Part shown: piece after piece, positions 1 to 6,793 of the stretch | Layout of the letters: each line of letters begins with the position of its first letter | Numbering within the stretch: the first letter of the stretch is position 1 | NCBI GenBank assembly: GCA_016839865.1 | Contig: JAEOTN010000212.1 | Span: 1 to 25,834 of the forward strand | Direction of reading: 5' to 3' | Origin: Promethearchaeota archaeon | GTDB taxonomy: Archaea > Asgardarchaeota > Lokiarchaeia > Sigynarchaeales > MK-D1 | Length of the DNA: 25,834 bases | Notes under the pieces: generated by a model | The model's input: the letters and a program-made list of their open reading frames with translations, nothing else | The model's database searches: none | What the model was told of the DNA's origin: nothing | Program-made: the position numbers and the translations under genes

Positions 1-11
1 CGTGACCGTAC

Positions 12-266
12 ATGGAGTTACATGCAGTTCGAAGGAACAAAGCTGGAGTTATCATTGGTAAGAATCAATTAAGTCAAGGGACACTTTCGCAGATAAAAGA
101 ACATATAAAACGAAATGGTATAGTAAAGATAAAAATATTAAAAAATGCGCTATCATCTGATTATTCGAAACAAGATTTAATATCTGATTTGATTTCCCGA
201 ACCAATTTTTATGTTATCGAGACTCGTGGATTCACTATTATACTCTCCTCATCTGAAAAAAAATAA
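12..266 (+). CDS. YhbY/CRM-domain RNA-binding protein
   Basis: 84-residue protein made of a single CRM (CRS1-YhbY) domain, a small KH-like RNA-binding fold. Seen: a basic N-terminus, the GKNQLSQGTLSQI stretch and the IKRNGIVKIKIL strand typical of YhbY proteins, and a C-terminal strand (FYVIETRGFTIIL). The length matches the family. The family is associated with ribosome assembly (bacterial YhbY with pre-50S; plant CRM proteins in group II splicing); the archaeal role is not settled. The ATG at 12 is preceded in frame by a TGA at 3-5, so the start is well bounded. It is the first complete gene of a plus-strand run with rnp4 (13 bp downstream) and nep1. The same YhbY-Rnp4 adjacency is known in other archaea and supports a role in RNA maturation. 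Confidence 0.85.
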   Translation: MELHAVRRNKAGVIIGKNQLSQGTLSQIKEHIKRNGIVKIKILKNALSSDYSKQDLISDLISRTNFYVIETRGFTIILSSSEKK

Positions 267-279
267 ATCGCAGATTAAA

Positions 280-705
280 ATGGATTCCTCTCCTGAAAAT
301 TCACCAAAAAAGAACCAAAGAAATAAAGCTAAAAAGGCATTTCGGAAGAAGAGAAGACGACCCAGTCGATACCGAAAGCAAAATGCGATAATTCAAGAAT
401 TAGCATCTGAACGTATTGACTATTTAATGAAATCTGCGAAACAAATCTATTCTAAAAATCCTGACCTCGCAAATCGTTATATTGTACTTGCAAGAAAATA
501 TTCTATGTCTGCAAAAACACCAATTCCAATCCAGCACAAGAAATTCATTTGTCACAAGTGCAAAAAATTATTAATTCCTGGTGTATCAAGTCGACATCGA
601 ATTCAATCTCGGAAAAAAAAAGGTTCCCGGTATGTAGTTACTTGTCTACAATGTAATCATGTTAGTCACTTTTATTTTAAACAAAAAGCTCCACCTCAAA
701 AATAG
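280..705 (+). CDS. rnp4: RNase P protein component 4 (Rpp21/Rpr2 family)
   Basis: 141-residue subunit of archaeal RNase P, which removes 5' leaders from pre-tRNAs together with the RNA subunit and Rnp1-3. Seen: a lysine/arginine-rich N-terminus (residues 9-35), a helical segment ERIDYLMKSAKQIY typical of Rpp21, then a four-cysteine zinc site C91-x2-C94 ... C122-x2-C125 (CHKC, CLQC), with basic residues between the knuckles as in the family. I chose the ATG at 280: the longer frame from 211 would overlap the upstream gene, and the extra residues resemble nothing in the family. It sits 13 bp after the YhbY-like gene and 16 bp before nep1, so probably in one operon. Rnp4 is an archaeal/eukaryotic protein, not bacterial. 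Confidence 0.9.
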   Translation: MDSSPENSPKKNQRNKAKKAFRKKRRRPSRYRKQNAIIQELASERIDYLMKSAKQIYSKNPDLANRYIVLARKYSMSAKTPIPIQHKKFICHKCKKLLIPGVSSRHRIQSRKKKGSRYVVTCLQCNHVSHFYFKQKAPPQK

Positions 706-721
706 GAACAAAAAATCAGTC

Positions 722-1444
722 ATGTTAAACCTAATCTTAGTAGAAACCGCATTAGAGTTAGTTTCCAGTAAATTTAGAAGTCATCCATCGGTTCTTAATA
801 ATGTAAAAAAATATGGAAATCCAGGACGAATCTTAGATATTGCTTTACATCATACTTTCATGAAAAATTTAGCTGATAATGCAAAACGAGGAAGACCAGA
901 TATTCTTCATCACTTTATTTTGACTTGTATTTCGAGTATACTAAATAAAAATCAAAAATTACGAATATTTTTTCACACTTATCAAAATGATATCTACGAA
1001 ATAAATCCGATAATGCGACCCCCGAAAGATTTCATTCGATTCAAGGGATTGATGTACAAACTCTTGACGGAAAATAACATAGCAATTGCAGGATCTAAGG
1101 ATTCTGATAACCTAAGTCCTCAGTTTCAAGAAAATGAGAAAACATACCTTATAAAAAATATAAGACTTACTTTACCTGGATTATTTAAGAGCTTGAATCC
1201 TCACAAGATATTTCGATTTACCTCAAAAGGAACGTTGAATAATTCGAAAAATATCTTTAAACAACTAACAGGTAATGAGAGTGTTGTAGGAATAATTGGG
1301 GGATTTCAATCCGGTTTTTTTTCTGATCAGATTATGGAATTGGATGCAGATGATATTTCTATTTATCCAAACGGTTTGGAGACAGATGCCGTCGTCAATC
1401 GAGTAATAATTAATTTCGAAAATTCTGTTCTAGCGAAGGATTGA
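722..1444 (+). CDS. nep1: rRNA pseudouridine N1-methyltransferase Nep1 (Emg1)
   Basis: 240-residue SPOUT-class methyltransferase. The family N1-methylates a pseudouridine in small-subunit rRNA (equivalent to yeast 18S position 1191) and aids 40S/30S assembly. Seen: N-terminal LILVETALELV, the hallmark block NPGRILDIALHHTFM (33-47), KRGRPDILHHFIL (55-67), IRFKGLM (105-111), and a C-terminal IIGGFQSGFFS glycine-rich segment that belongs to the SAM-binding knot. The ATG at 722 gives the family N-terminus; the longer reading from 659 overlaps rnp4 and encodes unrelated residues. It lies 16 bp after rnp4 and 6 bp before the next gene, so it is probably co-transcribed. Length is normal for archaeal Nep1. 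The call is firm from family motifs. Confidence 0.92.
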   Translation: MLNLILVETALELVSSKFRSHPSVLNNVKKYGNPGRILDIALHHTFMKNLADNAKRGRPDILHHFILTCISSILNKNQKLRIFFHTYQNDIYEINPIMRPPKDFIRFKGLMYKLLTENNIAIAGSKDSDNLSPQFQENEKTYLIKNIRLTLPGLFKSLNPHKIFRFTSKGTLNNSKNIFKQLTGNESVVGIIGGFQSGFFSDQIMELDADDISIYPNGLETDAVVNRVIINFENSVLAKD

Positions 1445-1450
1445 TAAATT

Positions 1451-2548
1451 ATGAAAAAGGATGAATTGAGGAAAAAAAAGAAACTTCCTTCAGGGAAACT
1501 AAGTTCGGAATTACTAGAAGGTATCTTTAAAAAATATTCATCCCCCTCCATGATGGAAAATTTGAATAAAACAAAATTTAAGCATTTATACGAAAATTCC
1601 AAAAAAAGGGTTAAAGTTGGATTTGCATTGGGAGAAGATGCGGCAGTTATTGAATCAAGTGATTCAAATACTTATTTAGTAGCGAAAACTGATCCAATCA
1701 CATTTACTACAGAGGATATTGGACATTACGTTGTAAATGTAAATGCAAACGACATAGTTACAATGGGAGCTACACCAAAATGGTTTCAAGCAACAATATT
1801 ACTCCCTGCGGAGATTGCAACCGATATAATGGCTGAAAAAATATGTTGCGACATTCAAAAAGCATGCCTAGATATAGGAGTAGTGTTAACTGGAGGGCAT
1901 ACAGAAGTCACTTATGATCTCAAACGACCGATTGTTATTGGCTCCATGATTGGAGAAGTGGACAAAAATCATCTCGTACAATCAAGCAATGGAAAAGCGG
2001 GAGACGCAATTATTTTAACTAAAGGAGTCCCACTTGAAGGTACCTCAATAATTGCACGCGAAAAAGAAGCACAACTTTTAGATTTGGGTATAACTAAACA
2101 AGAAATACAGAAATCAAGGGACTTGCTATTTTCTCCTGGTATAAGTGTAATCCAGGAAGCATTACTTGCAGTGCAAAACTTTAGAGTGCACGCAATGCAC
2201 GATCCTACAGAAGGAGGGCTTGCAATGGGATTGGTTGAATTAGCAAGAGCTAGCAAATGTGGCTTTAACATTGATTCTGATGATATCCCAATTATTCCAT
2301 TAGGAAAAAGGTTATGTGAATTATTCCATCTTAATCCTCTTCAAACTATTTCATCGGGTTCTTTGCTTATTGTTGTTGATGACGAAGATAGTGATGGATT
2401 ACTCCATCTTCTTAAACAAAATGAAGTTTTAGCCAATAAAATCGGAGTTTTAACTAAGGAACAAAATTATCTCATAACTACGGGTAGCGTTCAAAAAGAA
2501 ATTCAGTATAGTGAAAAAGATGAAATAACTAAGATATTCAAAAATTGA
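1451..2548 (+). CDS. HypE/AIR-synthase-related protein lacking the carbamoylation tail
   Basis: 365-residue member of the PurM/ThiL/SelD/HypE ATP-binding superfamily, closest in motifs to HypE. Seen: GFALGEDAAVI (ATP/Mg-binding N-terminus), KTDPITF, VNANDIVTMGATPKWF, TGGHTEVT, and HDPTEGGLAMGLVELA, which matches the HypE DPT-GG block. True HypE ends in a Pro-Arg-(Ile/Val)-Cys tail whose cysteine is carbamoylated and dehydrated to the hydrogenase CN ligand. This protein ends ITKIFKN with no C-terminal cysteine and has a lysine-rich N-terminal extension of about 20 residues. It is therefore unlikely to mature [NiFe] hydrogenase in the standard way. No hyp or hydrogenase genes are nearby. It follows nep1 by 6 bp and abuts the convergent TPR gene with zero spacing. 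Its substrate is unknown. Confidence 0.8.
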   Translation: MKKDELRKKKKLPSGKLSSELLEGIFKKYSSPSMMENLNKTKFKHLYENSKKRVKVGFALGEDAAVIESSDSNTYLVAKTDPITFTTEDIGHYVVNVNANDIVTMGATPKWFQATILLPAEIATDIMAEKICCDIQKACLDIGVVLTGGHTEVTYDLKRPIVIGSMIGEVDKNHLVQSSNGKAGDAIILTKGVPLEGTSIIAREKEAQLLDLGITKQEIQKSRDLLFSPGISVIQEALLAVQNFRVHAMHDPTEGGLAMGLVELARASKCGFNIDSDDIPIIPLGKRLCELFHLNPLQTISSGSLLIVVDDEDSDGLLHLLKQNEVLANKIGVLTKEQNYLITTGSVQKEIQYSEKDEITKIFKN

Positions 2549-4207
2549 CTAATAAAACAGCAAATTATTGAATAGCTTGATTTCTTCTAAGCTGGTATAG
2601 ATTTTTTTACTTTTCTTGTCTAATTGACTTAAAGTAAATTTAGTCTGATTATTTTTAGATTGCAAAATTAATTCAGCAATTTTTCTGTATGCTTTGATTG
2701 TGTGGGAGTCTTTTTCTATAGATTTAAGTTTGTCAATCGACGTGTGCGCTTTATCAAAATTATCTAAACTGATTTCCGCCACTGCAGTTAAAACCAACAT
2801 ATACGCTACCCATGTAGATTTACTCGAATTTTCGTGTTCTTTGTATTCTTTATGGTAATATTTTTGAATCTTCTTCAAAAGCGTTGAAATTTCTTTATCA
2901 GTTTTTACAAGTCCAGCCTTTTTATAATAAAATAGGGTTTCCAATAATAATGTACCCGCAATAAAAAAACGATTTTCTTCAGCGTTGATTTCGCTTAATC
3001 GAATGAGATTGGTTTCAATTTTTTTTGCTAAATTATCTTTTTGAAAATTAATGTTTTCCCGAGACAAGAGATCAAAAGCATTCATAAATTTCTCAATAGC
3101 AAATTCTAAGTTACTATTCTGCAAACTGGCATCTCCTGCTTGACAATATAATTCAATAGATTTTTCATATAAACCTACTTCTTCGAATAATTCTGCTGCC
3201 TCGCTATAGCAAGAGTTTGCTTGAGTAAATTCACCAATTTGTTGGAAAATCCGTGCTGCAAGATAATAAGAGGTTGCACACTCTAAATAATCAGTTTCTT
3301 TAAAACAAACCGCGGCTCCTTTGTAGAAATTTGCTAATTTAAAGTAATTTAGTCTTTCTCTATGAATCTGTTTCGCTAGATCAATGTAAGATTTCGCTTC
3401 TTTTCTTGAGAATTTAATGAAAGATTTTTGATCGTTGATTTCAGCATTTATTGTTTTTAAGATTTGGTAAATCTGAGACAGTTGGCTGTAATTTCCTGAT
3501 TTTGTACAATATTGTTCTTCTTCCGAGAAATATTGTCGTGCTTCATCAATATATTGACGAGATGTGTCTTCTTGATCTATAAAGAGGAATAGATCGCTTA
3601 AATTCAAGTATGTGTTTGCTATAATGTCATAGAATTTTTGTTCTTTTGCGATTTCCAGTGTGAGATTGTTATATTTTTGAGCGTGTTCCCAGTTATTGAT
3701 ACGAGCATATAATTCGCCCAAGTTGTATAATAATGTAGCAAGTTTTCTTGGTTTACTGAATCCGTTAAGGATTTCATATAATGCTTCCTTATATTCTATG
3801 CATTTTTGAATATACTTCTTCTCTCGCTCTCTATCTCCCAGTTTATCATGATAAATTTCTGCAATTTTGTATGAGACCCAGGAGGCTTCTTCAAATTTGC
3901 CCATTTTCTGCTCTTTAATACGAAATTCATCGTAATACTCGATAGCTTGAATATAAATCTGTTGAGCTTCTTTATAATTAAATTCTTCTAGGTAATAAGC
4001 AGCAGAATAGAGATAACCCCCTGCTTCATAGGAATCTCCTTTTTGTACAAGCTCGTTAATTAATTCAACAAGTTGAGCCATCATTTCTCTAAAAATGGAT
4101 TCTCGGCTTTTATGGTTATTTGCTTCTCCAACTTGGTTGAAATAGGAGTCTAATAGTTCCAAAATTTTTTCGTTAGGTCTTTGCTCTTCAGTGTCTTCAA
4201 AATTCAA
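2549..4207 (-). CDS. TPR-repeat protein, SNAP-like alpha-solenoid
   Basis: 552-residue soluble all-helical protein with no signal peptide or membrane segment. Seen: many degenerate 34-40 residue helical hairpins with TPR spacing of A/G/Y and aromatic residues, e.g. ATLLYNLGELYARINNWE, YYLAARIFQQIGEFTQA and CYSEAAELFEEVGLYEKS. The central part (roughly residues 270-370) has the rhythm of eukaryotic SNAP (NSF attachment) repeats; that is an impression, not a demonstrated homology. TPR arrays are protein-protein scaffolds. The start is uncertain: the reading frame opens at a TGA just upstream and the first usable codon is a TTG at 4207 (MNFEDTEEQ); the next in-frame ATG is about 43 residues later. 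Its stop abuts the stop of the upstream convergent gene. The partner is unknown. Confidence 0.75.
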   Translation of the reverse strand: MNFEDTEEQRPNEKILELLDSYFNQVGEANNHKSRESIFREMMAQLVELINELVQKGDSYEAGGYLYSAAYYLEEFNYKEAQQIYIQAIEYYDEFRIKEQKMGKFEEASWVSYKIAEIYHDKLGDREREKKYIQKCIEYKEALYEILNGFSKPRKLATLLYNLGELYARINNWEHAQKYNNLTLEIAKEQKFYDIIANTYLNLSDLFLFIDQEDTSRQYIDEARQYFSEEEQYCTKSGNYSQLSQIYQILKTINAEINDQKSFIKFSRKEAKSYIDLAKQIHRERLNYFKLANFYKGAAVCFKETDYLECATSYYLAARIFQQIGEFTQANSCYSEAAELFEEVGLYEKSIELYCQAGDASLQNSNLEFAIEKFMNAFDLLSRENINFQKDNLAKKIETNLIRLSEINAEENRFFIAGTLLLETLFYYKKAGLVKTDKEISTLLKKIQKYYHKEYKEHENSSKSTWVAYMLVLTAVAEISLDNFDKAHTSIDKLKSIEKDSHTIKAYRKIAELILQSKNNQTKFTLSQLDKKSKKIYTSLEEIKLFNNLLFY

Positions 4208-4336
4208 GCCGATTCAAGAAAACGTATATTGGATATAAAAAAAGGTTTCCGATCTATATTGCACTTAATAGATTTATTAAAAACATAATTTTCTTTTAGT
4301 AAATGAAATTTTTGCAGAATTCCCTAGATAACGTAC

Positions 4337-4570
4337 CTATCCACCAGCAATTCTTGGCAGCACTACGATGGATTGACCTTCAGCGATTTCGGTTTCTAAA
4401 GTTGCTTTTTTTCCATCAACCAGAATAGCAAAATATTTGTCATCTAAGTTTAAATCATGTAATAAATCCTTTACAGTACGTTTTTCCTTGACGACATACT
4501 CCTTCAGTGATCCAACCGTCTTAGTATTTTCATAGATTTGTTCGATTTTTTGTTCCATCTTATTGTACAT
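4337..4570 (-). CDS. Ubiquitin-like beta-grasp protein (SAMP/ThiS/MoaD type, C-terminal GG)
   Basis: 77-residue small beta-grasp protein (73 if the second ATG at 4558 is used). Seen: VKDLLHDLNLDDKYFAILVDGKKA, reading as helix then strand, the acidic turn ETEIAEGQSIVVLP, and the invariant C-terminal Arg-Ile-Ala-Gly-Gly. A diglycine end is adenylated by E1-like enzymes and becomes either a thiocarboxylate (sulfur carrier for tRNA 2-thiouridine, thiamine or Moco) or a conjugation tag (SAMPylation). No E1 or ThiF gene is in the window. Its same-strand neighbour upstream is RNase Z, a tRNA-processing enzyme, which hints at a Urm1/SAMP2-like role in tRNA thiolation (inference). A 17-residue charged N-terminal extension precedes the fold. 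ThiS is an alternative. Confidence 0.8.
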   Translation of the reverse strand: MYNKMEQKIEQIYENTKTVGSLKEYVVKEKRTVKDLLHDLNLDDKYFAILVDGKKATLETEIAEGQSIVVLPRIAGG

Positions 4571-4640
4571 ATGGACTTATCGATGTAATAAATTTTATGC
4601 TATAAATTATTACATTCAGTTTAGAATCCACAATTCATAG

Positions 4641-5639
4641 TTAATCCAGTGGATTTTCCTTTGTCGGCACAAATCGCATAAGGTCATGCGCAATGGTAGA
4701 ATTGGGAAAGATCGTTTGAGCTTCATCCAACAATTTCTGTCCGTCTGTGTAACGTGAAGAAATATGAGTTAGAATTAGATAAGATACATTGGACTTTTTT
4801 GCTACCTCAGCACATTGAAAAGCCGTCATATGCTTCTTCTCTTCTGCGAGATCTTTTAAATCATCGGCAAAAGTTGCCTCACAAATAAAAACATCTGCAT
4901 TTTTTGCGATCGTGTAAACATTTTCACATATTTTTGTGTCAGCAGAATATGATAGAATACATCCGGAACGTTTAGGACCAACGATACCCAATGATTCTGG
5001 ATCATATATTTTCCCTTTGTATTCCACTGTATCTCCCATTTGCATTTTTTTCCACAAATGTCCTTGTGGAATTTTCAATTTTTGAGCAATTTCGGGATGA
5101 AAGCGACCTGGTAGGGGTTTTTCATGAAATCTAAATCCATTTGTTGCAACGCTGTGATCCATGGGTATAGCTTGAATTGTATAACGGGGATTATCGTAGA
5201 TGATACCATCAGTTATCGGAATTTCTTCAGGAATTTGATCTGGATTACTATGAAAATCATATCGACAGATTATCTTCTTATCTGAATATATTTCAAACAC
5301 GTCATGCAAAAAAGGGGCTCTCATCCCGATTACCATCCGATGAAGATAAAGATAGGGAAATATGCCAGGTGGTCCCCATATTTTTACTTCTTGAGTTCGA
5401 GATATCAAAGTGAAATGAAACAACAATCCTGGTAAACCAATAACATGATCTCCATGCATATGAGATATAAAAATGGAAAGTGGTGCATTAAATTTCAACC
5501 CAACATCCTCAAATCTCCTTTGAACATCTTCCCCGGCATCAAAAAGTATTTGTTCGCCATTATATACCAACATAACTGATGAAAGATTTCTTTGTCGAGT
5601 GGGGACTGCAGCTGATGTTCCTAAAAAAACAAGTTCCAT
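4641..5639 (-). CDS. rnz: Ribonuclease Z (tRNA 3' processing endonuclease)
   Basis: 332-residue metallo-beta-lactamase-fold nuclease that removes 3' trailers from pre-tRNA. Seen in order: MELVFLGTSAAVPT N-terminus, HMHGDH at 60-65 (zinc ligands H60, H62, D64, H65), a family arm region near residues 145-215, DHS with H162, SADT with D233, KKHMTAFQ with H270, and LTHISSRY with H292. All expected metal ligands are present, so it should be active. Length fits the short RNase Z (ElaC-type) form. I start at the ATG 5639, which gives the standard MELVFLGT; a TTG three codons upstream is possible. An AGG at 5651-5653 could serve as ribosome binding site. Divergent from the coiled-coil gene and 70 bp upstream of the Ubl gene on the same strand. 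Confidence 0.95.
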   Translation of the reverse strand: MELVFLGTSAAVPTRQRNLSSVMLVYNGEQILFDAGEDVQRRFEDVGLKFNAPLSIFISHMHGDHVIGLPGLLFHFTLISRTQEVKIWGPPGIFPYLYLHRMVIGMRAPFLHDVFEIYSDKKIICRYDFHSNPDQIPEEIPITDGIIYDNPRYTIQAIPMDHSVATNGFRFHEKPLPGRFHPEIAQKLKIPQGHLWKKMQMGDTVEYKGKIYDPESLGIVGPKRSGCILSYSADTKICENVYTIAKNADVFICEATFADDLKDLAEEKKHMTAFQCAEVAKKSNVSYLILTHISSRYTDGQKLLDEAQTIFPNSTIAHDLMRFVPTKENPLD

Positions 5640-5730
5640 TTTGATCAATTCCTATTATATGACAAAATATTTTATGTTTAAGATAGTAATGTATAATCAG
5701 AGATAGTAAAAAGAACAAAGGGTATTTTTG

Positions 5731-6783
5731 ATGGCTGAGCATAAACAACAAGAATTAGAAAATGCGCTAAAAACGAAGGATATTCAGATTAAATCCAAGG
5801 ACGGAAAAATCAAGATCCTTGAGATGGATATTCTAAATTTAAAAAAACAGATGCAGGATCTCAATGAAAACCTACAAAATAAAGACAATAAAATTGTGAT
5901 TCTAGAGAACAGGACTGCGTTAGGAGGAACATCCAATAAGCGATATGATGGATTATCGTCTATGAACGATCTTGTGCAAGATCTTCAGTTAAAAATAAGG
6001 AAGCAAAAAGCTCAGATTGAGAAACTCACCAAACAAACAGAACAACCTGGTTATGGTGGAGCAAGCTCACAATCAGCTGATGTAGCACAGCCTGTGAAAA
6101 CAATTCAAGTTTCCACTATGAAAGACAAAAAAGAAATTTCGGCTCTTCGTGATAACATTGAATTGTTAGAGAGAGAGATTTCAAAATTGAAGAACACAAA
6201 AAGCAACGAGTTCTATGAAATGCAGAAATCTATGTCAGAAACAGACAATGAAAAAACTCAGATGCAAACACAATTAATGGTTAAAGACAACGAAATTGAG
6301 TCATTAAAAGAACAATTGGCCCAGAGAGCCACAATTTCACAGAATAAAGAAGCTCCTCTACAAGACCTTATTGAAGATTTACGACGAAATAACGATCGGT
6401 TACGCGCTCAAAATAAGAAATTAAAAGAGGAATCAGAACAAAAACAATTGAGTAGGGCGCCAATTGCACCTCCAATTACTGAACAAGACAAGCAGATTGA
6501 TGAACTAGAAAAAGCAAAAAATATTCTCAAAGAAAAATTATGGGAACTTAGCCCGGAGCCAGAGAAAGCAGAACCAAGAGTAAATGCGGCTGAATTCACT
6601 AAACAGATAGAAGAACTAAAAGATGAAAATAAAAGCTTGCAGGAAAAAGTTTCTATGCTAAGTCAAGGACCTGGAAAAGACCAAATTAAGATTAATGAAA
6701 TGAAATCTTTAATCGAGATTCTTAAAAACCGTACTAAGCAACAAAAATTAGAGATTGAGAACCTAAAAAAACGTCTGGGATAA
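5731..6783 (+). CDS. Coiled-coil protein with three related 24-residue segments
   Basis: 350-residue protein, almost entirely predicted coiled coil from residue 5 to the end, rich in K/E/Q, with Pro/Gly/Ser-rich breaks near 105-122, 240-250 and 273-285. No membrane segment or known domain. A segment of the form [DS]LI-x2-L then a run of charged residues, then Q-K-x3-E-x-LKK, occurs three times (78-101, 210-233, 324-349), the last one forming the C-terminus. This suggests a modular rod with repeated assembly or binding sites. The ATG at 5731 is preferred to a TTG immediately upstream; an AAAGGG purine run near 5717-5722 could be its ribosome binding site. It is divergent from RNase Z and ends 10 bp from the convergent permease gene. 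No homologue recognised; function unknown. Confidence 0.7.
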   Translation: MAEHKQQELENALKTKDIQIKSKDGKIKILEMDILNLKKQMQDLNENLQNKDNKIVILENRTALGGTSNKRYDGLSSMNDLVQDLQLKIRKQKAQIEKLTKQTEQPGYGGASSQSADVAQPVKTIQVSTMKDKKEISALRDNIELLEREISKLKNTKSNEFYEMQKSMSETDNEKTQMQTQLMVKDNEIESLKEQLAQRATISQNKEAPLQDLIEDLRRNNDRLRAQNKKLKEESEQKQLSRAPIAPPITEQDKQIDELEKAKNILKEKLWELSPEPEKAEPRVNAAEFTKQIEELKDENKSLQEKVSMLSQGPGKDQIKINEMKSLIEILKNRTKQQKLEIENLKKRLG

Positions 6784-6793
6784 ATTATTATCT

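Noticed and set aside
211..279. Longer N-terminus for Rnp4 starting at 211
   Set aside because: It overlaps the YhbY-like gene by more than 50 bp and encodes residues unlike Rpp21 proteins; the ATG at 280 fits better.
1451..2548. Genuine HypE of hydrogenase maturation
   Set aside because: The essential C-terminal cysteine tail is missing and no hyp or hydrogenase genes are nearby.
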